A stretch of DNA of 64,000 bases, taken from positions 204,466-268,465 of the forward strand of contig NZ_CP051678.1 of NCBI RefSeq assembly GCF_012849055.1. The letters are read 5' to 3'. The number at the start of each line of letters is the position of its first letter. Positions within the stretch are counted from its first letter, which is position 1. Shown one piece after another: positions 17,047 through 26,131 of this stretch. This DNA comes from Spirosoma rhododendri. Its GTDB lineage: Bacteria > Bacteroidota > Bacteroidia > Cytophagales > Spirosomataceae. A program made the translations under genes and the position numbers. Under the pieces are notes generated by a model. It worked only from the letters and a program-made list of their open reading frames with translations, had not been told where the DNA came from and made no database searches.

Positions 17047-17511
17047 CTATCTTAATCGTAGTATGAATGCCTCGGTACCATTACCCGGTGGGTGGTACGG
17101 ATACAAGTTACCCATTTTATCGATACCGAAGAAGTCGATCCGGTCGCTGACCTCATGACCATATAGGTTTACGACGCCACGGTAGAGCCGGGTTCTGGCA
17201 TCGGTGCTCCCTGTTAGGAAAACAAGTTTATCCGGATGATGTTCCCAGAACATAAACAGGCTCTTTATAACCGTTGCAATCACTTGGTTACGGTTACCGT
17301 TATCGAGCACTGTCCTATCGTCGAGCCGTCGCTTTTGCCGATTGTCTTCTTCGTAGTCGACCCAAATACCGAAGCCTAAATTCCAGATCAGCGGGTTCTG
17401 CGTAACTTGGTACTGTATGCCCATCTGGAACGAGCCCCGTAGTCCTTCATTGACAAAAGCGAAAGCTGTTCCCCTCTCTGATTCCTTTAACTCGTAACTC
17501 TCAATATTCAT
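17047..17511 (-). CDS. DUF6934 family protein
   Basis: 154 residues, complete. Matches my memory of the Bacteroidota DUF6934 family: M-N-I-E-S-Y-E-L, G-I-Q-Y-Q-V-T-Q-N-P-L-I-W-N-L-G-F-G-I-W, then the conserved N-R-N-Q-V-I-A-T-V and F-L-T-G-S-T-D-A-R-T-R-L-Y-R. The family has no established function but is often in accessory regions. Divergent from parA; the 213-base spacer holds a palindromic operator-like site. Confidence 0.7.
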   Translation of the reverse strand: MNIESYELKESERGTAFAFVNEGLRGSFQMGIQYQVTQNPLIWNLGFGIWVDYEEDNRQKRRLDDRTVLDNGNRNQVIATVIKSLFMFWEHHPDKLVFLTGSTDARTRLYRGVVNLYGHEVSDRIDFFGIDKMGNLYPYHPPGNGTEAFILRLR

Positions 17512-17664
17512 TCCTAGTGTTCAGGGCCCTCATACCTTGACTATGTATCGGGCATAAGCTCGCGTGTAACCGACGCAATATTACAATATAATGGCCTTAG
17601 TAAGATAGCTATACACTTCCTTGTTTATGCATTTGTTCATGCCAACTTATTGATATCAAAACTC

Positions 17665-17686
17665 TTATCATTTATATAAATGGTAA
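17665..17686. promoter_or_regulatory. operator-like palindrome between the DUF6934 gene and parA
   Basis: TTATCATTTATATAAATGGTAA is a near-perfect 22-bp palindrome containing the TTTATATAAA core, 38 bases before the parA ATG. A typical position for autoregulation by a ParA or ribbon-helix-helix partner. Part of a three-site set (16754, 17665, 18680). Confidence 0.6.
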
Positions 17687-17724
17687 ACTATGTAATTAAG
17701 TAAATGATGATATAACTTGCCAGC

Positions 17725-18324
17725 ATGAAAGTGATAACCATTGCTCACCAGAAAGGCGGTGTAGGAAAAACCACGCTTGCCGTCAACCTAGCTTACTGCT
17801 TCGGAGAAGAGTCTAGGGTGGCCATAGTCGACGCCGATTTACAGGGATCTGTGACTGATTTGAAAGACTTCCTAACCGGAGTCGACGTGCACGACCTCGA
17901 CAGCCTGCTGAGTGGTAAGCTAGCGGACTACGATCTAATCGTGATTTATACCCCGCCGTATCTGTCAAGCCGGTTAACTGAACTGTTTACACTGTCTGAC
18001 TACGTATTGGTCCCGACCAAAGCGGGTATACTGGATGCGATGGCGATCCGGGCAACGATAGCGTTATTGCAACAGTCCATGAATGCAAAGCCAGCACTGA
18101 AAGCCGGGATCATTCTCAACATGGTACTTCCCCGAACCTCGCTTAATGAGGAGGTAAAAGAGATATTGACGGGATATGATATACCGCTACTCTCCAGTCG
18201 GATCAGTCAACGCGTGAGCTATACCCGCTCGCCTATGACAGGAAGCATATTCGGTAGCGAAGACCAACGGGCTAAAGACGAAGTGATCGAGCTGGCCACT
18301 GAAATCATGGAACAACTAATCTAA
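17725..18324 (+). CDS. parA: ParA-family partition ATPase
   Basis: 199 residues. Deviant Walker A K-G-G-V-G-K-T-T at about residues 10-17, switch I-like D-A-D-L-Q-G-S, and a Walker B-type D-L-I-V-I-Y-T-P-P (family usual D-x-P-P; here Thr replaces Asp). It is the short form without an N-terminal HTH, as in plasmid type Ib systems that use a separate small DNA-binding protein. The following 86-residue gene, 7 bases downstream, fits that role. Suggests plasmid origin of this segment. Confidence 0.9.
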   Translation: MKVITIAHQKGGVGKTTLAVNLAYCFGEESRVAIVDADLQGSVTDLKDFLTGVDVHDLDSLLSGKLADYDLIVIYTPPYLSSRLTELFTLSDYVLVPTKAGILDAMAIRATIALLQQSMNAKPALKAGIILNMVLPRTSLNEEVKEILTGYDIPLLSSRISQRVSYTRSPMTGSIFGSEDQRAKDEVIELATEIMEQLI

Positions 18325-18331
18325 GACGACT

Positions 18332-18592
18332 ATGAGCAAAGACTATCAGGATAATCGCAAGAAGTTAGGGGCGATGCTAAAAAGCGAAACGCCAAAAACC
18401 CCCATTCAGGAAGTACGGCCGGTACCCAGCCCCGAACCAGTTGCTGATGCAAGGCAAAGGCCCAGTCACCTTAACTTCTGGGTTGAAGACCAGCTTATGC
18501 AGCGCCTAAAAGTGTACGCAGCAAAGAGCCGTAAAACCATCAAGCAGATTGGTAACGAAGCGTTAGAAGCATACCTCAAAGAGCATGAGTAA
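18332..18592 (+). CDS. small ribbon-helix-helix-like partner of ParA
   Basis: 86 residues. A disordered Pro-rich linker (P-V-P-S-P-E-P-V) is followed by a C-terminal R-P-S-H-L-N-F-W-V-E-D-Q-L-M-Q-R-L-K-V-Y-A-A-K-S-R-K-T-I-K-Q-I-G-type pattern: a beta strand then two helices, as in ribbon-helix-helix proteins, ending in E-A-Y-L-K-E. In type Ib partition loci such a protein binds centromere repeats and represses the operon. AT-rich repeats lie on both sides of the parA pair. Confidence 0.75.
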   Translation: MSKDYQDNRKKLGAMLKSETPKTPIQEVRPVPSPEPVADARQRPSHLNFWVEDQLMQRLKVYAAKSRKTIKQIGNEALEAYLKEHE

Positions 18593-18679
18593 CGGTATAA
18601 ATGATGACTTATAGTATTATATAGTTCATCATTTATAGTTTTATATAATTGATAACTCTTTCAGGTACAAATCAATATC

Positions 18680-18693
18680 AGTTTATATAAACT
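18680..18693. promoter_or_regulatory. palindrome touching the nuclease start codon
   Basis: AGTTTATATAAACT, a perfect 14-bp palindrome, ends at the base before the ATG at 18694 and shares the TTTATATAAA core with two other sites. A protein bound here would block translation-start-proximal transcription. Further AT repeats (ATCATTTATAG, TTTATATAATTGAT) lie at 18599-18660. Confidence 0.55.
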
Positions 18694-19572
18694 ATGAGTA
18701 GATTGAGGAACGATATCCGGTTGCTGCTTAGACTGTGTGTACTAAGTATGTTGCTGTTGCTCAGTCAATGTAAGCAACCAGAGGTTTCCCGGCCGCAGTC
18801 GGACATACCTACGCGTGATGATAACCTGGCGCTAGGCAATCCCGATGGAGCCATAACATCGAGTAGTAGCCCTTCTGCTTATCTAATCAATCGAAGCACT
18901 TATGCCTTATCCTACAACCAGACAACAGGTATCGCTAACTGGTGCAGCTGGCATCTAAGTAGTGCCTGGAAAGGATCGGCTGCTCGCTACGCCGGAAACT
19001 TTATCCCTGACATAAATTTGCCCGCAAGTTGGTATCAGGCCAAGCACAGCGACTACACCAACACAGGTTTCGATCGGGGACACCTTTGCCCCTCGGACGA
19101 TCGAGACAGCACGGCCGCAGAGAACCAAACGACGTTCATCCTGACTAACATCGTTCCGCAGGCGCCAACGCATAACCGGCAAAGCTGGCGGCTGCTGGAA
19201 GAGTACGCGCGGCAACTGGTAACAAAGGGGAACGAGCTATACATCATTGCTGGAACTGCCGGTAGGGGAGGAGAGGGGGACAACGGGGTTGCTAGTAGCA
19301 TTGCCGCCGGTAAAATAACCGTGCCTGCTGCTCTCTGGAAAGTGATCGTTGTCCTGCCTGTAGGATCTGATGATTTGAAGCGGATCGACGCTCAGACGCG
19401 CGTTATTGCCGTCTGGATGCCTAACACAAACACGGTGGGAGCCCAGCCATGGGGAAACTATCGGTTAAGCGTCGACGAAATAGAAAGGCAAACGGGCTAC
19501 GACCTGCTATCAAACGTCCCTGCTAATGTTCAACGGGTGATTGAGGCTAAAGTCGATAGGGTAGTACTTTAG
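18694..19572 (+). CDS. secreted DNA/RNA non-specific endonuclease (NucA type)
   Basis: 292 residues. Lipoprotein signal L-L-L-L-S-Q-C-K (Cys about 27). The His-Me finger nuclease domain has the D-R-G-H-L active site (general base His about residue 131) and the metal-binding Asn region ([11 protein letters not shown]), followed by W-R-L-L-E-E-Y-A-R. Such enzymes degrade DNA and RNA without sequence preference outside the cytoplasm. It follows the parA pair with AT-rich repeats between and a palindrome adjoining its start. No immunity protein is evident nearby, as expected for an exported enzyme. Confidence 0.9.
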   Translation: MSRLRNDIRLLLRLCVLSMLLLLSQCKQPEVSRPQSDIPTRDDNLALGNPDGAITSSSSPSAYLINRSTYALSYNQTTGIANWCSWHLSSAWKGSAARYAGNFIPDINLPASWYQAKHSDYTNTGFDRGHLCPSDDRDSTAAENQTTFILTNIVPQAPTHNRQSWRLLEEYARQLVTKGNELYIIAGTAGRGGEGDNGVASSIAAGKITVPAALWKVIVVLPVGSDDLKRIDAQTRVIAVWMPNTNTVGAQPWGNYRLSVDEIERQTGYDLLSNVPANVQRVIEAKVDRVVL

Positions 19573-19669
19573 TGGGACTCACCTCAACATATTCGCGACT
19601 ACACTCTATACATAAGTCTGGCCCCACTTTTGCGCGAAGCAACATGCATATTCACGCAAAAGTAGGTGT

Positions 19670-20167
19670 ATGGGCTATTATCGACCCCGACCGATTGAGG
19701 CCAAACAGTGTAAGCATTGCAGCATTCCATTCGAGTCCCGGCATAAGCGGACCATATACTGTGGCGAATCCTGCCGGCAGCAAGCTTATCAAGCTCGGCA
19801 AAAGGTTAAGGAGAAAGACCATAAGAAGGCCTTAGGTGATTTAGCCTTCTCACTACAAAACATTGGCGTAACAGCAACGGATGCAGCTGTGGCAGCTGCC
19901 GGTAATTATCTGCTCAATGATCAGCCGGCACAGCGGGCTATTCTTGACGAGCTTAAGAAAACCCGACAGCAGGTAGAGCAGTTGCTTCAAACTAATAGCT
20001 TACTACGCGATTACGTCGATCTGCAGCTGCAAAGAGATCCTATGCTGGCTATAGAACTAAGCCAGAAGCAGGTAGTACGCATAGAACAATCCCAGCACAA
20101 GGAAAAGCTGAAGCAGGACATGTTGAACAAGCTGCTTGCCAAACGGGGTAACAAACGAAACGGGTAG
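19670..20167 (+). CDS. Cys-cluster (zinc-ribbon-like) coiled-coil protein
   Basis: 165 residues. Near the N-terminus C-K-H-C...Y-C-G-E-S-C-R-Q-Q-A-Y-Q-A-R looks like a treble-clef or zinc ribbon, the type seen in small plasmid and phage proteins. The remainder is helical, with N-Y-L-L-N-D-Q-P-A-Q-R-A-I-L-D-E-L-K-K-T-R-Q and a Gln/Lys-rich coiled coil to the end. The true start might lie upstream at 19645 in this frame, but ATG 19670 gives the Cys cluster intact. Role unknown; zinc ribbons often bind nucleic acid. Confidence 0.65.
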   Translation: MGYYRPRPIEAKQCKHCSIPFESRHKRTIYCGESCRQQAYQARQKVKEKDHKKALGDLAFSLQNIGVTATDAAVAAAGNYLLNDQPAQRAILDELKKTRQQVEQLLQTNSLLRDYVDLQLQRDPMLAIELSQKQVVRIEQSQHKEKLKQDMLNKLLAKRGNKRNG

Positions 20168-20455
20168 CACTATAGAATTGCAACTAAGCAGCTTGGTCTC
20201 GCGAACTCGACCGGTCACCGGAAAAGAGACTATGATTCGAGAGACGGCAATTTGAGAATCGATTAGGCACTGAACAATCATCGCTGACGCGGCTGATTCG
20301 ACGACTCGTAGAAACGGGCGTTTCCTGATACGGATGATTCAGTAGCTAAGTGCTTGTCAGTGCAAAAGTCAGATTTTGCTTGCACATAGCACGATTTGGT
20401 TCATTCCGAGAAAGGTCATTCCGAGAACTTTGTCACAACGCAAAAACGGACAACT

Positions 20456-21325
20456 ATGATCTTAATTACAGGAGCAACCGGAAAATTGGGCAGCCAAGTC
20501 ATCCAAACCTTGCTCACCAAGAATGTACCAGCTAATCACATTGTCGCTCTAGTACGCGACGAAACAAAAGCGGGCTACCTAAAAGAAAACGGTATTCACA
20601 TCCGCATCGGTGATTATGACGACCGACCGGCCCTCGAGCAGGCCATGATAGGCATTGACAAAGTCTTGCTGGTATCCGGCTTAGACGCTAGCAAAGTCGT
20701 CCGACAGCATCAGAATGTAGTGGATGCCGCTAAACAAGCGGGTGTAAAATGCCTGGCTTACACCAGTAACAGCCTGCGGGACCGACATACGCTGCTCAAT
20801 CAAGTTATGATCACTCATGTCCAGACCGAAGATTATATTATTGCGAGCGGTCTAAACTATCTCATCTTCCGCAATGTTCTCTACATGGATTCGATGGCAC
20901 TGTTCATGATCGGAGGCAAAAATGTACTGGAAACAGGTATACATTTACCAACGGGTGAAGGGCAGGTAGCCTATGCCTTAAGAAGCGACGAGGCCGAAGC
21001 AATTGGTAATGTGCTAGCCGGGGAGAATTGCAGTAATCGAATCTATACTTTTACTGGCAGCCAGGCGTATTCATTTGCTGATGTGGCGGATGCGCTAAGC
21101 GAGCTATCCGACAAACCTGTCACCTATACACCGGTTGACATGGACACTTACCAGGCCAGGGCGCGCGAGCGGGGGGTGCCTACCCATGCAGTGGCGATGA
21201 TGGCTCCTTTCATGACGGACATTAAAAACGGACAAGCAAGCATAATCAGTTCAGACCTAGAGGAGGCCCTGGGGCGCAAACCCGTTGATCTAAAAGCGGG
21301 CCTGAAGCAGTTGTTGGACCTATAA
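20456..21325 (+). CDS. NAD(P)H-binding reductase, NmrA/QorB-like SDR
   Basis: 289 residues from the ATG at 20456, where the Rossmann motif starts: M-I-L-I-T-G-A-T-G-K-L-G-S-Q-V (NAD(P) binding G-x-x-G-x-x-G). Atypical SDRs of the NmrA/QorB group act as quinone or flavin reductases or as redox sensors. Further family features: V-D-A-A-K-Q-A-G-V-K and a C-terminal substrate-binding region (V-A-M-M-A-P-F-M-T-D-I-K). An AraC gene follows 15 bases later, and the two probably form an operon. Upstream 20400-20431 carries a tandem TCATTCCGAGAA repeat, possibly an operator. Confidence 0.85.
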   Translation: MILITGATGKLGSQVIQTLLTKNVPANHIVALVRDETKAGYLKENGIHIRIGDYDDRPALEQAMIGIDKVLLVSGLDASKVVRQHQNVVDAAKQAGVKCLAYTSNSLRDRHTLLNQVMITHVQTEDYIIASGLNYLIFRNVLYMDSMALFMIGGKNVLETGIHLPTGEGQVAYALRSDEAEAIGNVLAGENCSNRIYTFTGSQAYSFADVADALSELSDKPVTYTPVDMDTYQARARERGVPTHAVAMMAPFMTDIKNGQASIISSDLEEALGRKPVDLKAGLKQLLDL

Positions 21326-21340
21326 ACTTGCTGATATTCA

Positions 21341-22261
21341 ATGGCTCAGGAGGCCCCCGTTCATATTCAATCCATTTCGCAGTATCACCGCTTGTTGGGG
21401 TTAGCCAAGCCTGAACACTCCTTGGTCAGTGTAAGTCGATTTGAGGATGTTCAACACAATTCAGACCTGATTTCCCAAGCGGTTATTCATAATTTTTACA
21501 GTATTGCCCTCAAGAAGACCTTTCATGCCCGGCTTAAATACGGTCAGCAGGAAGTCGATTTTGATGAAGGGGTCCTGTTGTTGATGGCCCCCTTGCAGGT
21601 GTTCGCCATTGAGGGTCCACAAGAGCCAATCGAACCGCATCAAGGGTGGCTGCTGCTGGTTCATCCAGACCTGTTGTGGCATACGCATTTGGCTACTAAA
21701 ATCCGGCACTATGAGTTTTTTGGGTATAAGGCTAATGAGGCCCTTCACCTGTCAGAGCGCGAAGAGCAGATCCTCGTTGGTCTTATGCAGAGCATCCAGC
21801 AAGAGTACCGCCATGGGGTTGATGATTTCAGTCAGGATGTCATTGTCGCCCAGTTAGAGTTACTGCTCACCTACGCCCAACGTTTTTATCACCGCCAGTT
21901 CATGACGCGTAAAGCGAGTAGTCATCAACTACTTAATCGGCTGGAGGACCTGCTGGATGCGTATTTTGTAGATGATAAACTACCGTCGCAGGGCGTACCT
22001 ACGGTCGCTTATCTTTCAGACGCCTTGCACCTTTCTCCCAACTATCTAAGTCGATTGCTAAAAACGCTGACGGGCCAAACGACCAAACAATTCATTTTGA
22101 GTAGAGTCATCGAGTTGGCCAAGGAGAAACTATCTACGACTAATTTGACGATTGCCGAAATCGCCTATGCGCTCGGCTTTGAGCATCCCCAGTCCTTCAA
22201 TAAGTTCTTTAAAACTAAGACTAACTTAACGCCAATGGCATTCAGGCAATCTTTTAATTGA
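21341..22261 (+). CDS. AraC-family transcriptional regulator
   Basis: 306 residues. The N-terminal ligand region is followed by two C-terminal HTHs: Y-L-S-D-A-L-H-L-S-P-N-Y-L-S-R-L-L-K and the second with L-T-I-A-E-I-A-Y-A-L-G-F-E-H-P-Q-S-F-N-K-F-F-K, the AraC signature. It is 15 bases downstream of the reductase and probably regulates it in response to the reductase substrate. A terminator follows. Confidence 0.92.
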   Translation: MAQEAPVHIQSISQYHRLLGLAKPEHSLVSVSRFEDVQHNSDLISQAVIHNFYSIALKKTFHARLKYGQQEVDFDEGVLLLMAPLQVFAIEGPQEPIEPHQGWLLLVHPDLLWHTHLATKIRHYEFFGYKANEALHLSEREEQILVGLMQSIQQEYRHGVDDFSQDVIVAQLELLLTYAQRFYHRQFMTRKASSHQLLNRLEDLLDAYFVDDKLPSQGVPTVAYLSDALHLSPNYLSRLLKTLTGQTTKQFILSRVIELAKEKLSTTNLTIAEIAYALGFEHPQSFNKFFKTKTNLTPMAFRQSFN

Positions 22262-22419
22262 TCATATTGGATGTCAAATTCATATTTGTGAAGATTGCCA
22301 GAGAACAGTCTCAATAATCGCTGCTTTTCCGTTCTTTGCGGCGCTTCTGAGCTGAAAAGCAGAGTCAACCTGCTAGAAAGTCCTGTGCCGCAGAAGCCTT
22401 CTCATAAAGGTTTAAATCG

Positions 22420-22455
22420 AAACTAGTCGATCAGCATAGATCGACTAGTTTTTCG
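22420..22455 (+). terminator. terminator downstream of the AraC gene
   Basis: Stem AAACTAGTCGATC / GATCGACTAGTTT with a 5-base loop, ending in TTTTTCG. It is about 160 bases after the AraC stop. Confidence 0.8.
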
Positions 22456-22536
22456 TATCATAGTCCTGATGAAGGCATTCCCCGTAACCCCTCTAAGCTC
22501 CCATCGCTTATCAGGTAAGCGGTTACCCAAACTCCT

Positions 22537-22683
22537 ATGGTCAAGCACACACTCAATGAACTCATGAACCTGCTGCTGGGCAACAGTCGTTACGTCCACT
22601 ACAGTAGAAAAGATCACCTCATCTTGTTACTGCTAGTGGGATTGCTATTGTTATCGCCCCTTTTACTGCTCTGTCTCAATTAA
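22537..22683 (+). CDS. small membrane protein, tentative
   Basis: 48 residues, ATG at 22537. Polar N-terminal half followed by an unbroken Leu-rich transmembrane segment (L-I-L-L-L-L-V-G-L-L-L-L-S-P-L-L-L-L-C). It ends 16 bases before the next ORF on the same strand. No clear ribosome-binding site, so only tentative. Confidence 0.35.
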   Translation: MVKHTLNELMNLLLGNSRYVHYSRKDHLILLLLVGLLLLSPLLLLCLN

Positions 22684-22699
22684 CGAGCCCTGTTCAGCC

Positions 22700-23020
22700 A
22701 TGGTAACCGACCTGTTAATTGATGTTTACGGCTGGGCCAAGGGCCGGATTGGCAGGCCCGTTTTGCTACGTTACCAAGTTAGTAAAGTCAATGGGCAAGT
22801 GCCCAACAAAGTTTCTCTGCTGTTGCGGGAGTTGAATGCCGTGAGAGTTAATGCGGAGATTGAGGTGGAGTATAACCCGGCTAAACGCTTGCCCTACCAG
22901 GCCGTATTCAGCCTATTGCCCTTCCCCGCGGAGTCGGTGCGGCCTGTTTCGCTCAGACCCAGTTTTGCCACCCAGCAGGAAGTTATCCACTGGATCAGTA
23001 CAGGGGAAAACTGGGTCTGA
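22700..23020 (+). CDS. hypothetical protein
   Basis: 106 residues, no known motif. It reads as a small globular protein (V-L-L-R-Y-Q-V-S-K-V-N-G-Q-V-P-N-K-V-S-L, E-I-E-V-E-Y-N-P-A-K-R-L-P-Y-Q-A-V-F). The last third overlaps a 20-bp perfect inverted repeat (22947-23026), whose right arm includes the stop codon. Composition otherwise looks coding. Function unknown. Confidence 0.5.
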   Translation: MVTDLLIDVYGWAKGRIGRPVLLRYQVSKVNGQVPNKVSLLLRELNAVRVNAEIEVEYNPAKRLPYQAVFSLLPFPAESVRPVSLRPSFATQQEVIHWISTGENWV

Positions 23021-23026
23021 GCGAAA
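22947..23026. repeat. 20-bp perfect inverted repeat spanning a gene end
   Basis: Left arm 22947-22966 (TTTCGCTCAGACCCAGTTTT), right arm 23007-23026, 40-base spacer. The arms are perfect. The preceding gene's stop (23018-23020) falls in the right arm. It may act as a large terminator-like hairpin. Confidence 0.75.
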
Positions 23027-23294
23027 GAGGTTGTGTCCCATTTAACGGGCCTATATGATGGCAGTTGTCAGCACAATATTGTCGGGTACTTTGGGCGTAG
23101 CTTGTGGTTTACAGGGGCCTGTATGCTTCGTTTCCAGAAAGAAGTCGTCGAGAAAGCAGTAGATTGCAATCACTTTTTCAGCCATAGCCAGAGCGGGTTA
23201 TCAATGTTTTCGCACCTCAAAGGTAAGCCTGCTCTACGCTATGTCTTTTTTGTGCTTGTATCAAGTAGCTTTCATACAACTTAGATTAGTTAAT

Positions 23295-25508
23295 TTAAGC
23301 TGGCAAATACACGTTGAAGGTAGCCCCCTGTCCCGGTTCACTACGGGCCGTAATAGCCCCTCCATGATTAGTTACCACCTTCTCACAGATAGCCAGGCCA
23401 ACTCCCGTCCCTGCATACTGGTTTTTCCCGTGCAGCCGTTGAAAGACTTGAAAAATGCGGTCTAGGTACTTCTCATCGAAACCAACACCGTTATCTATTA
23501 CCTCAATTAGGTGATAAGTTGGCGCTGGACGAGCAGGCTTAATCATTGGGGGTAGTACGTCAGCTGTTATTAGCTGGTTAGTGACATGAATGTGAGGAGT
23601 CAGATCAGGCCGGTGGAACTTGATGGCATTACCGATCAAGTTCTGAAAGAGTTGACCTAACTGAATTGCATCGCCTAATACTATGGGCAGCTGGTCAATC
23701 TGCACCTGGGCTCCTGATGAGTTGATAGCTACTTCCAGTACATCCAGTACCGTGGCTACTACCTCGTCGAGGGCGACCAGCTCGTTCGTGCTGCGTTGAG
23801 TCGAAATACGCGAATAACTCAGCAGGTCCTTGATCAGCGTCGACATACGACTAGCGGCTAACTGCATTCGTTCCAGATAGGATAAATCCTCGCTACTGAT
23901 TGACCCCGTCAACCGCGTTTTCAAGATATCGCCAAAGGACTGAATTTTGCGCAGCGGCTCCTGCAAATCGTGGCTGGCTATGTAAGCAAACTGTTGTAGG
24001 TTATCGTTAGACCGGTTTAACTGCGAGTTCGATTCGGCTAATTCTTGATTGACAACAGCGTATTCCTGGTTACTGATGGCCAGGTTTTGATTCGTAATTG
24101 CCAACTCGCTAATGCGCTGCTGTACTTGGATCTCAAGCTGCTGGGCTAACTCTCGGTATCGGCTTTCGCTTTGCCGAAGGGCTTGCTCAGACTGGGTCCG
24201 GTCGATAGCAGCCACTAATCGCTCAGCGACCAGATCCAGTAAGTTCAGCTCATTCGCTGACCACTCATGAGCTTGCTGGAAATGAATGAACAGCACAGCC
24301 ATTAAACGGCCATTTTTGCTGAGTGGCTTGTTGAGTGTAGCGCCCAGTTCAAGCACCCGATGGGCTTCTTTCTCGACAGGGGTCAGTGTAGGGTCCTGAG
24401 CGATATCAGCGCGAACCACTGTGCGACCCGCCCGGAACTCAGCTAATAGGGGACCGTAGTCCGCGTACTGGTAAGTCCCTTCGAGATCGGACACGCCGTT
24501 GACATAATTGCGCAGCACCACAATCGTATCGCCATCCCCTTGATCCTCGGCATAGCCCACTCGATTAGCACCTAAGTATTCGCCGACCAGACAAGCTGTT
24601 TGGTAATAGACCGCTAGCGGATCGCGTAAGGAGCGTAGCGAATCGGACAATAACAACAGAAAGCGTTGCTGGGCTTGTTGTCGCTCAAGGGCTTGCTGAA
24701 TTAATACTTGCTCAGTTACCTCAAAGGACGTATTGAGAATACCGTATACCTGACCGGTAGCGTCCTTTAAGGGGACATACGATGCATTGAAGTACTGCTG
24801 AACCGACGCTTCGTGTTTAATGATAAGGGCGGGGGTGTTGAAACTATGAAACGATTGCCCGGTGCTGTAGACTTGAGTCAGTAAGTTGAAGAAAGGCTGC
24901 CCATCCAGCTCAGGCATAACCTCCCGCAGGGGTTTACCCTCAATGGCACTGCCTTTGTGAATCGTATCGATAAAAGTTTGATTGGGCGCTTGAATAACAA
25001 AATCCAGCCCTATCAGCAGACAAATGGAGAGGGTTGGCGGGACATGATCGATTACAGTGCGTAGAGTCTGCTCTCGTTCTTCCAGTTTTCGGTAGGCCAA
25101 TCGCTGAACCGTAACGTCCTGCGCAATACCTGCAAAACGAACCAATTCACCGTTAGGAGCAACGCGCGCTTTTCCCCAGAAGCGCACCCATCGTACGATA
25201 GCATCGTCGCCCACGGTCCGGTAAGTTTCATCAAAGCTGTCAACCAGCCGGGCAACCATAACCTGCTGTAACGCAGCCATCACCCGGGGGAAGTCATCGG
25301 GATGAATGTACTGAATCGCCTGGTCAAAGGGTAAAGGGGCATCGTTATCTAATCCAACCAATGCCTGACAATATTTATCCCACAGCACTTGGTTGGTTTT
25401 AGGGTCTATTTCCCAAACGCCTAATTCAGCGGACTGAATAGCAAAGTCGACATCGAGTCGCTGATTGAGTGTATTACTTGGGCCGGTAGTTTGGTCTTCG
25501 CCGGTCAT
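23295..25508 (-). CDS. PAS-PAS-GAF sensor histidine kinase
   Basis: 737 residues, soluble (no membrane segment). In order: PAS/PAC (about 20-130; I-H-P-D-D-F-P-R-V and W-G-K-A-R-V-A-P-N-G-E), a second PAS-like domain (about 150-275), GAF (about 290-440), a coiled coil with repeated N-Q-x-L-A-x-S-N-Q units (about 460-505), then HisKA with the phosphoacceptor His in A-S-H-D-L-Q-E-P-L-R-K-I-Q (about 513), and HATPase_c with N-L-I-G-N-A-I-K-F, D-N-G-V-G-F and G-T-G-V-G-L-A-I. Senses cytoplasmic redox or small-molecule cues and signals to an unidentified response regulator; none is adjacent. Confidence 0.92.
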   Translation of the reverse strand: MTGEDQTTGPSNTLNQRLDVDFAIQSAELGVWEIDPKTNQVLWDKYCQALVGLDNDAPLPFDQAIQYIHPDDFPRVMAALQQVMVARLVDSFDETYRTVGDDAIVRWVRFWGKARVAPNGELVRFAGIAQDVTVQRLAYRKLEEREQTLRTVIDHVPPTLSICLLIGLDFVIQAPNQTFIDTIHKGSAIEGKPLREVMPELDGQPFFNLLTQVYSTGQSFHSFNTPALIIKHEASVQQYFNASYVPLKDATGQVYGILNTSFEVTEQVLIQQALERQQAQQRFLLLLSDSLRSLRDPLAVYYQTACLVGEYLGANRVGYAEDQGDGDTIVVLRNYVNGVSDLEGTYQYADYGPLLAEFRAGRTVVRADIAQDPTLTPVEKEAHRVLELGATLNKPLSKNGRLMAVLFIHFQQAHEWSANELNLLDLVAERLVAAIDRTQSEQALRQSESRYRELAQQLEIQVQQRISELAITNQNLAISNQEYAVVNQELAESNSQLNRSNDNLQQFAYIASHDLQEPLRKIQSFGDILKTRLTGSISSEDLSYLERMQLAASRMSTLIKDLLSYSRISTQRSTNELVALDEVVATVLDVLEVAINSSGAQVQIDQLPIVLGDAIQLGQLFQNLIGNAIKFHRPDLTPHIHVTNQLITADVLPPMIKPARPAPTYHLIEVIDNGVGFDEKYLDRIFQVFQRLHGKNQYAGTGVGLAICEKVVTNHGGAITARSEPGQGATFNVYLPA

Positions 25509-25722
25509 GAGTGGTTAGATAATGATGTTCGGATTAGTCTAGTTACCTATACAAGTTACCAGAACTTGCAAGTACAAATACTTGAGTTGTTAACTAAAAA
25601 AACTGAGCAGAGTTAACAAAAGGGTCCGAACTGGGAGGGGGACAAAAGAGTAAAGCCGGAGATACTACCAGTTGGATAGATGTCACTTAAACCATAGTAT
25701 ACTCTATTAAGTTAGCTGATAC

Positions 25723-26028
25723 ATGATACCTAAGCCATCCGAAGCCGCCAATGCGTTAACGCTTGAATTTGTCGCTGATCTGAGCTATAACCCCCGCACC
25801 AACCAATACCGTATTGATTTGGTTGAGCCCTTCCGTTCAGAGTTGCCACGCACCCGTAATTTCCTGCTGCTGGATGTAGCGGGCTTTACCGTCGAGAAGG
25901 TGATGAATGCCTTCAATGACAACGTGATTAATTTTTACCAGCAAAAGTGTGATGAAGCCAGAGAGGTCTTCAAGCGGGTAAAGCGTAGTCAGGATAGCAG
26001 CTCAAAAGACATCATGAATGAGCTATAG
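25723..26028 (+). CDS. hypothetical protein, 101 residues
   Basis: Begins M-I-P-K-P-S-E-A-A-N-A-L and reads as a compact alpha/beta protein (L-E-F-V-A-D-L-S-Y-N-P-R-T-N-Q-Y-R-I-D-L, F-L-L-L-D-V-A-G-F) with a basic helical tail (F-K-R-V-K-R-S). No family recognised. Stands alone between the histidine kinase and tRNA-Lys. Confidence 0.5.
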   Translation: MIPKPSEAANALTLEFVADLSYNPRTNQYRIDLVEPFRSELPRTRNFLLLDVAGFTVEKVMNAFNDNVINFYQQKCDEAREVFKRVKRSQDSSSKDIMNEL

Positions 26029-26131
26029 CGATGAGCACTGCTTGATTACAGCTATAACTAATTAGTTTGTGATAGGACAAACAGGCACCTATCATAGCGG
26101 TAAATGATTAAACTATTAGCCAGGATTGATT

